This document shows positions 38,466 to 51,469 of a stretch of 64,000 nucleotides of DNA, one piece after another. Within the stretch, counting starts at the first letter, position 1. Each line of letters starts with the position of its first letter. The notes below the pieces were generated by a model. It searched no databases. It was given only the letters and a program-made list of their open reading frames with translations, and was not told the DNA's origin. This DNA comes from Brasenia schreberi. Lineage: Eukaryota > Streptophyta > Magnoliopsida > Nymphaeales > Cabombaceae. The stretch is taken from contig JAYKKT010000037.1 in assembly GCA_036023115.1 (NCBI GenBank), positions 1,913,501 through 1,977,500 on the forward strand, read 5' to 3'. A program made the translations under genes and the position numbers.

Positions 38466-39317
38466 ACCAATGCTCTTAAATAACTCACAAGGCCAAACAT
38501 GACTCGGTGAATCCAAGGATAATAAAAGAATATTAAGAATCCAAGATGATCAATATGTAGTATTAAATATATGAATAAATTATAGCAATGTTTTAAAGTC
38601 AATTTGAATATTTTTTTTAACACAAAACAGTTCATCTCACAAAAATACAACATTTGACAAAATATATTTGTATTGTCCTCGAATTTTTTGACTAATAATA
38701 AGATATAAAAGTCATGCATGCCCTTTTGAAAAATAATTACCTATATTAAGCACAACAAAGTTATCAATATAAGCTACTCACAAGCACAAGATATCAAATA
38801 ACAATAAGTGCATCTTTAAACATTAACCAATCTCCAATCAAGACAATAACATCCTAGAAGCATCTTAAAACAAAGGCCTTCAACAAATGGCTAACAATTG
38901 TGACATGTAGTCACAACACAGAGATCTTAATCACATAAAGATGCAACTTATTGTCTAACAAATAATACAATCTCGTAAATGAGATACCAAATAATCGATC
39001 CAACAAATATTAAAAACAAGTTGGAAAGAACGCACATGAGTTGCTTCTGTTCGAATGTTGAAAGAAAGGGTCCATTGACAAACCCAGTTACCAAGCGACC
39101 TCGAGTCTCTCCCTAGTGATATCATACAGTGCTAGCCAACTAAATGGGCTCCAGGCCATCTTTGTCACAGAAGGGATCTAGAGCCGGGTATGACCTGATC
39201 TAGGACTCGACTTGTCACCTTGATCTACAACTTAAACACACTGCTTGCATTCTACGTGGACAACAGGGCCCATATCATGGCTTAAAGTCAAGCTCCTGCA
39301 TGACGAAAGCATATATG

Positions 39318-39535
39318 CCATCGATTGATGGCGACAGTGGTTTTCTTTCCATAGAACACGAACTGACCAGTGAACATGCCCTCAATGGAGACGAAGAGCT
39401 TCTTCTGGTGCTTGTATCATAATGGATGGTGAAAGGTAATGCAAGCGAGAGAAGCACTCCTCGGATCATGAATGATCTCTGTCACTATCCCCTTCAGGTA
39501 CCCATTTCACTCCCTAAAGTCTAGCGACTGGAACC
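39318..39535 (-). pseudogene. Ribosomal protein uL2 (RPL8) cDNA-like fragment
   Basis: About 72 codons of the N-terminal part: RFQSLDF, NGYLKGIVTEIIHDP, then [19 protein letters not shown] and FYGKKT. Two in-frame TGA codons (before NGYLK and before YKHQ) sit where the family has Arg, which fits CGA-to-TGA decay. No intron interrupts the fragment. It lies inside the LTR element, in the element's own orientation. Confidence 0.85.
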
Positions 39536-39582
39536 TCAATTTTCTTGATTGAGAACGGCCGGAAGTTGAAGGTGGACGCCAG

Positions 39583-39770
<188 letters not shown>

Positions 39771-40197
39771 TGCTGACTGGTATGGGTCACATCAGATGAT
39801 GGCAGCCATCCTTATTGCCCTACTGGCAACTTGCTCGTTAGCAAATTCAAGCAGAATCTTCCTGAGACGAACAAAGCTCGGGATGTGCTCTAGTATGATT
39901 TGCAGCAACAAATGTTAGCAGCAGGGACTCCTCGTGGCTACTTGTTGCTTCATGCCTTTCCTCTAGTTCACCTTGCTCGTCCTTGATGATAGCAACACGA
40001 ACCAAGACATTGTTGTACAGATGCAAAACACGCATTTGTTTGGTACGATTTTACAACATAAACAGAATGCGGTAACAATCGTTTTACATACTCAATAACA
40101 TGACTTTTGTTGAATGCATTTCTATATAACGCCACCGCTTCTAGCTGAGTCTATTGCCATCCAGCTGCTCTCAACAGACGTGCACACTTTGATACCA

Positions 40198-40548
40198 TGT
40201 AAGAAAAGCATATGTAGGTATGTTGATACTATGTAAGAAAAGCATACGCAAGTATGTTGGAATGGATGAAGCGATTTTATCGTAGGAACCTATCAAAAGA
40301 GAGGAATAATGAAATCAAGTCATCAAAGCTCAGTTAGTATGTACAATGAAAGGGGTTTATATAGAGAATAAAGTTCAGAACCCCTCCGAACAACTAGATT
40401 ACTAGCTGTTGGAGGGTGTCTAATAACTAAAAATCTAGTCGTTGGAGAACTGTTCACACTAATGGCTTGACCTAGCCTTGGCCCGTATGGACCCGATTAC
40501 AAAAAAGAAACAAAAAATTACATTTCATACATTGTATTACTTTTAACA
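40198..40548 (-). repeat. 5' LTR and adjoining primer-binding site
   Basis: Starts TGTTAAAAGTAATACAATG at 40548 and ends CTTACA at 40198; the next bases on the minus strand are TGGTATCAAAGTG. The segment includes a short internal duplication of the AGAAAAGCATA-GTATGTTG block. Confidence 0.9.
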
Positions 40549-42900
40549 CATACATGTCTCTTATAAGATTTATATATGTTAATTAGGTACCTCTCTTTTC
40601 CAAGATTCTCCAAAAAAACATGTCTTAGTACCCTATCATAAGCTTTTTCTATATCAATGAATACCTTGTGAGGTTCTTTTTTTGCTCTAAAATGTTTTAT
40701 AAGACGTCTCAATATGTAAATAACTTTAATAAATCTTAGTACCATATCGTAAGCTTTTTCTAGATCAATAAATACCTTATGAAGGTTCTTTTTTGTTCTA
40801 AAATGTTTCATAAGACGTCTCACTTTAATAGTAGATATACTCGGCATAAATCCAAATTGGTTCTTTGTTGTACTCGATACTTGTCTTAACCTATGTTCAA
40901 TAATTCTTTCTTATAATTTTATGGTAAGTCTCATTAACTTGATACTTCGATAATTCACACAATTCTAGATGCCTCCTTTGTTCTTGTATATTGGTAAGTG
41001 TACTCCCTCCATTCCTCATGCATCTTTTGATTTCTTTATATTTCATTAAATAGTTTTATGAACCAAGTGATCCCCATCTCTGCCCGAATTTTCTATACCT
41101 GTATAGGAATATTGTCTAGTCCTACAAATTTACTAACATTCATATGTTTAAGAGTCTTTTTGACTTAATTCTTTTGAATATATCAGTAAAAATTATAATT
41201 TATATACTTTTCTAATTTGGTTAACTCTCCTAAACTAATACTAACTCTGTATTCTTGTTAAAAAGTTATAGAAATAATTTTTTCATATAGTTTTGATATT
41301 TTCATTTGTCACTAGAATTTTCTTAATCTCATCTTTGATACATTTAACAAAAGTAAGATCTTTAGTTTTCTTATTTCTAGCCTTAACTGTCCTAAAAAAT
41401 ATCTCTTTCACATTCTTTTCGATTAAGCTTTTTATATAATTCTTTTCAAATTTTGGCTTTTGCTATATTAACATTTTTTCGCTTGTTTCTTTGCTTTCTT
41501 ATAAGTCTCTCAAGTTTCACTAGTCTTTTTGGCATAATACAATTTGTAAGATATCTTTTTTGTCTTAATTTTGTCTTACACTACTTCACTCCACCACCAA
41601 GCTTTTTCTTTTGCTGGTACGCCTCTTTTAGATTCACCGAACACATCTTTTATCACTTTCTTAATATACATAACCATATTGTTTTGCATATTAGAAGGGT
41701 ATACCTAAATAAATCGAAGCATCTCCTTCAGGAACTTTCTGTTTAAATATATCTTCTTTCTCACTTTTGAGGTTTCACCATTTAGTTTGAAAATCTATAT
41801 GCACTTTTCTTTTGTGTCAACTTTTCTATCACAAAATTCATAACTAAAAGTCAATGTTGGGTAGTTAAGCTTTCTCCTAGAATTATCTTGCAATCTTTAC
41901 AACACGATCTATCATTTTTCTTACAAATAAAATAATCAATTTGTGTTTATGACAAAGCACTCTTATAAGTAATTAAATGTTCATATCGTTTTTTGAAGAT
42001 TGTGTTGGCTATAAAAATTTCATATGTCATAATAAAATTTAAAATCTCCCTGCCTTCCTCACTTAAATCCTCAAAACCATAGTTTTCATGAATACTTCTA
42101 TATCCTAATACCTCTTTAACAACATTTCAATTTAAGTCTCCTCTCAATCTAAACATCTCTTTTTATGGAATTTATTGAATTACCTTATCTAACTCCTCCC
42201 CAAATACCTTCTTTATATTATCTTTTAGTTGTACTTGGGATGCACATGAACAAACTATATTCAAAGCCTTTACTCCTAACACTAATTTCACCGTCATAAT
42301 TCGGTCCCATATCATTGTATATTCACTACACTTTCCTTTAAATCTTCATTTATAATAATACCAGCTCCATTTTGAGCCTCTCCCTTTCCTTATAACCATA
42401 ATTTAAAACGTTTCTTCTCAATCTCCTTTGCTTTTTTTCCAACTCACTTTGTCTCTTGCAAACATAAGATGTGAATCTTTCTCCTAATCATAGTATCTAC
42501 CACCTCCATTAGCTTGTCGGTCAATGTTCTAATATTCTAAATAGCAATACAAATCTTATTATCTAGGACTAGGTTACTTATCCCTCACGTTCGTTAATGC
42601 TGAAAATGTGGAGGCCCTCTTTACAATTTGTTAACTAGATTGGGATAACAATGTAGGGAGACTAACTCTTTACCTTTACCTATTTATGATTGCAATTGCT
42701 TCACTACATCCGGCCGAATATATAAGGTGGTGTGTCATTAAGAGGGAATGCCCTAATGTAATGCTCATAATTTGTAGAATCTATGATAGATAAATTTGAC
42801 AAAGTTTTATGTTGGTTGTCGAAAGTATAATGCAACCCTCCTCTTTTATTTGGGCTTGGGACTATCCATGCAAGGGTGATTCCTTACATGGGTGGAGTTT

Positions 42901-43805
42901 AATCACTAACTTTTGTAAAATCATGAGAAATTTTGTTAACATCAGATGTTGGCCAATTACTGTGATGTAGTTTTGAAGACACAACTTCTTTACCACATGT
43001 AAGATCATTCTTATTTTTCAGGCAACTCTCATCAATAAGGATAGTCTTTGATCATTGTTTGTTAGGAAATTATCTTCTAGACACTTTTATTTATGTTAAT
43101 GCATATCTCTTTGTATTTTCGTTTCTCATTGAGATGCATAACCAATCTTTCATGATTGTAAATGTTATTCAATAGAGAAAAGTCCAACGAGTTGTGCCAA
43201 ACACTGGAGAACTCTGAAGTCTCAAAATGAACTGCATCAGAGATGACGAATGTATTGTACCATTCCATGATGCTCCTTGCAAATAACGGTGTTAAGATAC
43301 AGGAGGTTCTCAGAATCCTCAAAGAGCGGTTCACCCAATTAGGGATTGAGGAGAAGAGCAATAGAAAATTAGGCCAGTGAAGGTCTGGGTTTGCAAACTG
43401 TTGTATGATTTGTTTGGCGTATTTTTTCATGTACCATCAAGAGAACTGCAACATGGCTGGTCAGACTTTCAAGTCAATTCAAGAGTTCTTAAGGTGCAAA
43501 AGCTATTTGTTCTTTCTTTTTTTTCTTTCTTTTAGAATCTAATGAAAATAAAGATGATTTATTGTCTTCTTCGAACTGAGCACCAGTTGTACAATTCATA
43601 TAATTTCCAATATATATCATAAAATCCTGTAGATGTAAGGCTTTTATACAACTGAAAAGATCCTATTTAAGCTCAATGAATAACATTTGTTGTTTCCTAG
43701 TCCTGGCATAAAACTAGGTGTAGTTAGTAGCTCCACAAAATTCTTTAAATTATCCAATTCTCTGGAGTTCAATGGTGAAATAGAGTTATATGAAGTCTAT
43801 ACCAT
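42901..43805. other. Intergenic, nothing recognised
   Basis: A minus-strand frame at 43077-43430 has no motif that I recognise. Confidence 0.35.
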
Positions 43806-43810
43806 GTAGG

Positions 43811-46800
43811 TGTAATCAAATTCATGCTTGAATAGCTTCACAATGACCTCAATGGTATCCATGAAGTGTCTTAAACACTTCTCCACAAATGAAAAACACA
43901 ACATAACTTAAAAAAACACAACTTTATTCCTTGATAGTGGCCTTAAAGGTTTGATTTATTACACAACACAAATGTGCTTTTATAGGTAGATATTTGAGAG
44001 ATAGAGCAACAATACTTAAGAGTAAGTAGCCAGTTGTTGGGTTGGTTGTCTATCCCCAATGGCTAGTTGGGAGACAAATGATTGTCCAATGGCTAGTAAT
44101 ACTAGACTTGGAGTACTAGGGCCAATGATGGCCCTGTCAGTTCTGGCCCTTGTGGCCTAGTTCCAATATACTAACAGGGGCCCTATTGGCCCTGATCCTA
44201 TTATATGTTTTAACACCCCTCCTCAAACTGACAGTAGAATAATTGATAGTTTGCTAGACAATGCTTGAAATTAAGGTGCTAAAATCGACTTAGCGAAGAT
44301 TTATGCAAGTTGATACTTGTAGATACTCTTCACGAATATAATAGCAGTTCATCTCTATATGTTTTGTGCGCTCATAAAATGTATTGTTTTGTGCAATATA
44401 CATTGTACTCTTATTGTCACAATACATCTGAGGTGCAACTTCAAGGTTAACATGTAGATCGCTCAAGAGTTGGTAAGCCATGTCAATTTTGTAGTGGTGG
44501 TTGCCATCGCTGTGTATTCAACCTCTATAAATGAGAGTGATACCTTTTGCTATTTCTTGCACTTTCATGATATGAGAGAGTCACCTAAAAACATACAAAA
44601 ACTTGTGATGGAGTGTTTGTCATTGACATCACCTCCCCAATCTTCATTAGTATAAACAATTAGAATTAAAGGAATAGAAGAAAAAACTCTCCTATCAATT
44701 GTGTTTTTGACATATCTGATAATTTTCATTATAGTCCTCATATGAGTTATCGTTGGAGCATGTTGAAATTGACTTACAAGAACTGTGTGTGATATGTTAA
44801 GATGAGTGATTGTCAAATACGTAAAGGTCCCAATTATTTGCCTGTAAGGAGTAAGGTTTACTAGTGCTTCTCCATATGTAAGTCTCAATTTCTTATTCAA
44901 CATCTCCGGTGTTTCAATTATCATGTCAGCAATGATTCTTCATATGCGGACAATATTTGTAGCAAATTTGGTTTGAGATAAGAATGTACCTATGTTGTCT
45001 CAAGTTACCTCTATACTCAAGAAGTAACGCAATATGCCAAGATCTTTCATTTCAAACTCTTTTTCAAGAGTTGTCTTTATATCATGCATACCCTCATCAT
45101 CGTCTATAGTGATGAGCATATCATCCACATAAAGGAAAAGTATCACAATACCTACAACAAACTTTCAACAAATAACACAGTGTCAATATAGGATGTAATA
45201 AACCCGTGGTCAGACATAAACTCATTAATTTTGTCGAACTATGCTTTTAGAGCTTATTTAAGACCATAAATAGTTTTTCTAAGATGAAAAACTTGATTGG
45301 TTAACACATTAAGACTGTGGGGTTTCATGTTAATCTCTTCTTTAAGCGACTCATTTAAGAAAGTATATTGAATGTCCATTTGAACTATATCTCATTTTCT
45401 AATTGTACTTAATGCAATTTGTATCCTAACAATTATTATTTTAGGTACAAGAGCAAAGGTTTCTTAATAGTCTATGACATATTCTTGAGAATATCATTTC
45501 TACCAGACGATGCTGGTATCTTTCTAGGGTTTCATCACTTCTAGTTTTGATTTTATAAATCCACTTGCATCCTATGGACTTCTTAGTATTGTGTCGGCTA
45601 ACTATTTCCCATATTTGAGCTTTGTTCAGGGCCTCTAATTTAGTGTTCATGGCCTCAATCCATTCTTGAGATTTTTGAGCTTCTATTGAAGTCTTGGGTT
45701 CCTTAATAGCTATTAGATTTGTCACAAGAGCTCTATGAGTTGAAGAGGTGTCATAAGATACAAATTTTTCTTGGGGTCTAGATTCTTTGTTGGACCTTCT
45801 CAAGGGGGATCAACAGTTGGAGAATTCCTTCTAGTATAGTATTGATCATAGTATGAAATAATATGTCTAGATTAGGATAACTCAGTATCATCAGTTACCC
45901 TCTCCTCCTCTTCTATTAAATTAATCTCATCATCAAGCATATCCTTCAAAAAGTGATTTCTTTTTAATAGAAGAGGTGATAGCATCATTCTCAAAGTAAA
46001 ATTCATTTTCAAGAAATTTTACATAAGGCTTGGTTTGATCGATTTGAAAAATTCATGCATTTGCATAATTTTACAACTTGCTATACTAACATTGCCTTGT
46101 TTGTATGTAAAACTGAATCATGTATTGTTATTTTACTTTTGTATGTGGATGATATGATTATCATAGGGAGTGATGAAGCAGGGATTACACTTAGGACTTC
46201 TTAATTACTTCTTAGGCATTGAAATTACTAAAAACCATTATGAGTATTTTATGTCTCAGACAAAATTTGCAACTGATATCGTTGAAAGGTCTGGCCTCAC
46301 AGATAACAAAATAGTAGACATACCAAAAGTTCTAGGTACCAAGTTAAGATCTACTGATGGTGAGAAATTAGTTGATCCCACCCCATACCGACAACTCGGT
46401 GCTCTTACCTATTTTACTATTACCATACTAGATATTTCTCATGCAGTTCATACAGCTAGTCAATTTCAGCAGGCACCAACTTCTGTTCATATGAGTGTTG
46501 TTTTACGCATCATTAGATATGTTAGAAATACTTCTAACAAGGGGGTTCTCTTAACTTCTTCTTCGTCTTTTGATTTATCTGTATATACGGATGTTGATTG
46601 GGGTAGAGATGTCAACAATAGACACTCTACGACTGGTTTTTGTATTTTTCTAGGTGAATCCCTTATCTCTTGGAAGTGTAAGAAGCAACAGAAAGTATCA
46701 CTCTCATTTACTGAAGCTGAATATCGAGTCATGGCTACAGCTGCAATGAAGATTTCCTGAATTACAGCTATTCTAGGGGACATAGGAGTTACTTTGCCAC

Positions 46801-49585
46801 ATCCTGCAACTATGTATTGTGACAACAAAAGCGTCATGTATATTGCATCCAATAACACAATCCATGAAAGGACGAAGCACATTGAAATGGACTGTCATTT
46901 TGTTCGTGAAGAATTTTTAAATAAGAAGATAATTTTGTGTTATGTCACTTCAGAGATGCAACTAGTTGATTTCTTCACCAAGTCTCTCTCAGCTACTCGT
47001 TTTCAGTTTTTGTTGGACAAACTATCAGTATATACACCGCCAGTTTGAGGGGGGTGTTAATGTAATAGGGTGGCATGGGCCATTAGGGCCCGTGCAACAC
47101 CCACTTGATGTGACATAATTTGTCATCTTTTCAGTCATAACACCTATAGCCTTTTTTATTTATGTCATATCCCACAAACACACATTCTATTACACGAGAA
47201 AAAAAATTATCTTCTTTGTTGGTAAACACAAAACACTTGCATCCAAACACTTTTAGGTGTGAATAACAAGGGGGTTTTTAAATAGATTTTTGTGAGTGAT
47301 ATATTTTGTAAAAGAGGTACAATCATTCTATTTATTAAGTAGACAGACATTATAACAACTTCTACCCATAGGTTCTTTGGGACCTTACTAGCGATGACAG
47401 TGTCCTAGTAGTTTCCATGATGTGTCAATGTTTTCATTGTGCCACACCATTCTGCTTGGGATTTTGGTATAAGAAGTTTGATGAATTATGCATTTTCCTT
47501 CTAAATAAATTTCAAATTCTTTTGACATAAACTCTCCCCAAAGTAAGATCTAAAAACTTTGATCTTTAAATTGAATTGCGTTTTTACCAAATTGAATTAC
47601 AAAGTTTTTAAAGACCTCAAATTTTGTTTTCAATAAGTACATCCAAGTAAATCTAGTAAAATCATGAATGAAAACTACATAGTATGTTACTCCACCCTTA
47701 GAAATGCATAGTGCATGTCCCTAGACATTTGAGTGAACTAACTCAAAAGTTTTATAATTGCACTTCTTTGGAAACGAAAGATGTTTCATTTTTTCGAAAT
47801 GATAATCATTGCAAGAGAATTCATCAGCTTTCTTAATTCCAATTGAAGAACAATTATATATTTGATTAACATTTAGATGACATAATCTTTTGTGCCATAG
47901 AAATCCATGACATAAAGTTCTACTTTCCTATGGTTATGCCCAACCACGTTCTTCAAGAAGCAATCCTATACAATGCAACCCTTAGATGAAAACATGACTA
48001 CTTACTTACTATCAGTTTTAGGACCCAACTAATTTTTGAAACAAAAAACTCTTTGTTTTGAAGATCTCTAGTTTTATCAATATTAACTTAGTCTCGTCAA
48101 TAGTAAACATGCAAAAATTAGGGGTTTTTTTCAAACAAATTTTTAAAAGATTTTCTTCACATGTCATATGGAAGGACGCACCCAAATCTAGAAGCCAAGA
48201 TATACCTTTTACTCCTTAGGAGGTGGAGCATACCACACTAATAGAGGGCTTCTTCCTTAGTTGTTCCTCTAGTTGTTTCATCTTGCCTTAAAGTTTTTGA
48301 AGCTGTAGTCTTTGATTTTCTCCCCACTAGCAAATGCAATCCTCCTCTTTAACTTTGGACAATTGTTATGTACATGCCCTGGTTCTCTGCAATAAAAGCA
48401 AGTTATCTCGTAGTTAGATCCATCTTTGCTTGAACTGTGGAGCATGATAGGGTCGATTGTTTGTCCTTGGTCTAGAGGCAGCATGTACAACATCCTTTTG
48501 TTGTTTTGCTTCTTTAAATATGGTTTCTGGCATTAGCAAGGCAGCTAGAACTTCCCTTGAGGAGAATGGTTTACGATGAATAAGGCTTCACCTAACCCCT
48601 TTGAATTCTTCTCTCATACTTCAAAGAAATTGATATACAAAGTCCTCATTTTGTTTATACTATCTTGAGTCAAGACATTGTGTAAACTTTTTCATAGTCA
48701 CGAAGTTGATTTTAAATATTTGCAAATTTCATGTAGTATTCATTTACGTTCTTGTCATTTTGGCGTAATGACATAAGTTTGTCTCTCAATGTCATTCGGT
48801 GATGCACATCACTCTAAACATGCACTCTTTTCAAATAATGTCATGCTTCTTTGGCATTGGTGAAGTCCGCTAAAGTATCTCTTACATATTCACTAACATT
48901 ATTCATTAGGATCTATATAATAATTCTATTATCTTTCATATTCCTCTTTTTGTTCTAGACTTTAATCAATAGAAGGTTCGATTTTTGTTCCTCTAGCATA
49001 ATCTCAATTTTTTGAAATATAGATAATTTTTCATGTTTGTTAGGTGAAAACTAAAACCCTTGTCTTCCATTTTCAAGAAATTGAAACAAATCAATAAACA
49101 CTCTTACTTGAAATAAGGAGTAGTCAACCCTTGGCATGCTTCCCAAAGTAGTCAATGAATCAACACTTTTGATTAGGATATGATACCATGTAATCAAATT
49201 CATGCTTGAATAGCCTCACAATGACCTCAAAGGTCTCCACGAAGTGTCTCAAACACTTCTCTACAATTCAGTCCAAAAATGAAAAACACAACACAACTCA
49301 AAAAAACAACTTTATTTCTTGACAGTAGCCTCAAAGGCTTGATTTATTACACAATACTAATGTGATTTTATAGGCAGATATTTGAGAGATAGAGCAGCAA
49401 TACAAAAGAGTAAACAGCCAGTCATTGGGCTAGTTGTCTATCCCCAACGACTAGTTGGGAGATAAATGATTTCCAACGGCTAGTATTCCGTTGGAGTACC
49501 AGAGCCAGCGATGGCCCTGGCAGTCCTGGTCCGAACCCACTAACAGGGGCCCCTATTGGCCTTGGTCCTATTAGATGTTTTAGCA
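43811..49585 (-). mobile_element. Ty1/copia retrotransposon, near complete but decayed
   Basis: Flanked by the perfect 5-bp duplication GTAGG (43806-43810 and 49586-49590). LTRs are 49189-49585 (5', 397 bp) and 43811-44215 (3', 405 bp). The primer site TGGTATCA is at 49181-49188; the polypurine tract CAGTTTGAGGAGGGG is at 44216-44230. In order on the minus strand: gag with a zinc knuckle CFYCREPGHVHNNC (48359-48400); a weak protease; pre-integrase and integrase (about 47.95-47.11 kb; HLNVNQIYN, YYVVFIHDFTRFTWMYLLK, RVIECVFVGYD); RT (about 45.96-45.0 kb; GCKWIYKIK, LYVDDMLIT near 45.13 kb); RNase H (44.92-44.29 kb; MYCDNKSTMYIAQNN, ERTKHIEMNCYYIREE). Multiple stops are present. A plus-strand copia fragment sits between integrase and RT. 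Confidence 0.92.
46016..47090 (+). mobile_element. Opposite-strand copia fragment nested in the copia element
   Basis: Plus strand: RT from KAWFDRFEKF, ALFVCKTES, LLLYVDDMIIIGSDEAGI (46016-46190), a short deletion, then LLNYFLGIEI through SQFQQAPTSVHM and RNase H (SLSFTEAEYRVMATAAMK; MYCDNKSVMYIASNN; ERTKHIEMDCHFVREEF) to a stop at about 47048, followed by a TGAGGGGGG polypurine tract and about 45 bases of a new LTR (TGTTAATGTAATAGGG...). There is one in-frame TGA at about 46760. It interrupts the host element's integrase-RT junction. 5' truncated; no target duplication seen. Confidence 0.85.
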
Positions 49586-49590
49586 GTAGG

Positions 49591-50542
49591 TACCCAAGTA
49601 TTCCTGGCTCTCTTGAATAATGATTTCTTGATAGGGTCATGAGAATCAACCTGAATCAACTGATTTTTCTGCAGATTAAACCTTAGCAGTTTCCTTAACG
49701 ATTTAAGTTTCATCTTTCTTGATATCTTTTATCTTGACCATACGGATTCAGACTGGTTTGATTCAATTCAGATGAGTCTTAGATTCTTTCTAATATCTAG
49801 ATTTAAATCTGTTGCTGACCACATTGTTTCTCGTGTTCATGTATCTCTTCGACTGTCAGTCTTCATATCTCCTGAACCTTTCTTGGATTGCCAAGTAACT
49901 CACAAGAGATTCACAAGCAATGTTGTCTTTGGGAAGGATTTATAGAAGTCACTGTAAAGTTGACAAACTAAAACAAATATAATTGGAAGAAAATTTTGCA
50001 AAATTCTTGAAAAGCGCTAAATAAAAGGAATCAACCTTAGTCGTCGGCTTTTGTCATTTTCATAATGAATCGGCTGATTCAAATGGATTAGATTCGATTC
50101 TGTGGGTTTCGATCCAAGTTTGGCCAATTAGTCGATTCTTTGGTAAGTACTGTCGATGGCTAGGAGATATTTATATTACAGGTAAAATGAAAAATCTTTC
50201 CTCATCTACATACACACACACACACATATATATATATCCTCGAATATAGGTTGGGAATATGCTTGATCTTTATGTGCACGTCATTTTCTTTTATATAATG
50301 GAATTTGCAGATTTATCCAAAAACAAGAAATTGAAACGTGGACAACAGATATTGGGGAATATAAGATGGGGTTTAAATGGGTCCAAGATATCCATGTCTC
50401 TGTGATGCAGAGCCAAAAATTCCCATGAATTATTTCAAGATAGAAAAACAAATAATTATGCTTAAAAAGAAGTGCCCGCTTCTATCACCCTACTGCACCT
50501 AATACTGCAAACGCCAAGCACCTCTTCTGCTCTCTCGTACCA
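49591..50542. other. 5' flank of PsbW
   Basis: No gene seen. Contains a short (CA)n(TA)n run at about 50213-50236. The PsbW promoter should lie here, but I cannot place a convincing TATA box. Confidence 0.4.
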
Positions 50543-50650
50543 ATGGCCTCCATTTCAGCAAGCAGCATAACTGCATCCTTTGCACGACCCAATCTTGTGC
50601 AAAGAGGCAAAGTTGGGCTTGCATCACACTCATCACTTGTCCTAGGCACA

Positions 50651-50691
<41 letters not shown>

Positions 50692-51469
50692 GACAGTTGA
50701 TCTGAAGGACAAATTTGCACTACTTGAGGAAAGATGTCGTGTTGTTCAATTTCAAACCATCTGCTAGAGGTTGTGACAATACGAATAATCCACTTTCAGG
50801 GTTGGGGTTTTATTGTTCCTACTCGATTGCAAGCTCTCAATTCTATGAAAACTCCCTTCCGAGAACCCTTCATCTGAGCTGCCCCTGGGGTCCGAATCAA
50901 ATGTCATTTTTTCTTTCTCTTGCCTTGATCGTATCTCCTTTTGTCCCTAAGTCGAGCAGTCAAGCTATATATATATATATAAAGAGAGAGAGAGAGAGAG
51001 ACTCATGCATAAAAAAAAATAAAAATTATACTCTGTACTTTTTAAAAAGCAACTTCTACTTTTTTTCAAGTTGAAGTTAGATCATTTATCTCTCTAATCA
51101 AATGACCAGCATGGATGGTCATGTATGGAAGTCTACCAACTGAATATGTGAATTGTGAAAATCCTGCTATCAGGTATACCATCCAGGAGGGGCAAGGTGC
51201 AGTGCTCAGTAGATGAGAAGCCAGCTGCAGGCAATACCACAAGCATGGGTTCATTTTCGATCGTTGTTGCCCACATAGCAAGTATGTCAAGCCCAGCTCT
51301 GGCTCTTGTGGATGAGAGGATGAGCACAGAAGGCACAGGCCTGAGCCTGGGCTTCAGCAACAACCTCCTTGGCTGGATCCTAGTGGGTGTGTTTGGCCTC
51401 ATTTGGGCCCTCTACTTCGTTTACACCTCTACACTCGAAGAGGATGAAGATTCTGGGCTGTCACTTTGA
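50543..51469 (+). CDS. PsbW: Photosystem II reaction centre protein W, plastid precursor
   Basis: Small nuclear-encoded thylakoid protein that stabilises PSII supercomplexes. Exon 1 is 50543-50645 and exon 2 is 51174-51469, giving 132 residues, the usual precursor size. The N-terminus ([17 protein letters not shown]) is a typical stromal transit peptide. A hydrophobic thylakoid-targeting stretch precedes the processing site [19 protein letters not shown], where the mature protein begins. One membrane helix follows ([20 protein letters not shown]), then the acidic tail [16 protein letters not shown] and TGA. The frame and family homology ([14 protein letters not shown]) require a phase-1 junction. 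The only fitting donor is CCTAG/GCACAT, so the 528-base intron appears to be GC-AG. It begins in a (TC)n(AC)n microsatellite. No defects seen in the coding parts. Confidence 0.9.
50650..50692 (+). repeat. (TC)n(AC)n microsatellite at the PsbW intron start
   Basis: About 11 TC units followed by about 9 CA units, starting a few bases after the proposed donor. Confidence 0.95.
50966..51001 (+). repeat. (TA)n(GA)n microsatellite in the PsbW intron
   Basis: About 8 TA units followed by about 9 GA units. Confidence 0.95.

Noticed and set aside
46487..46882. 131-codon minus-strand frame inside the copia region
   Set aside because: Antisense of the plus-strand RNase H fragment.
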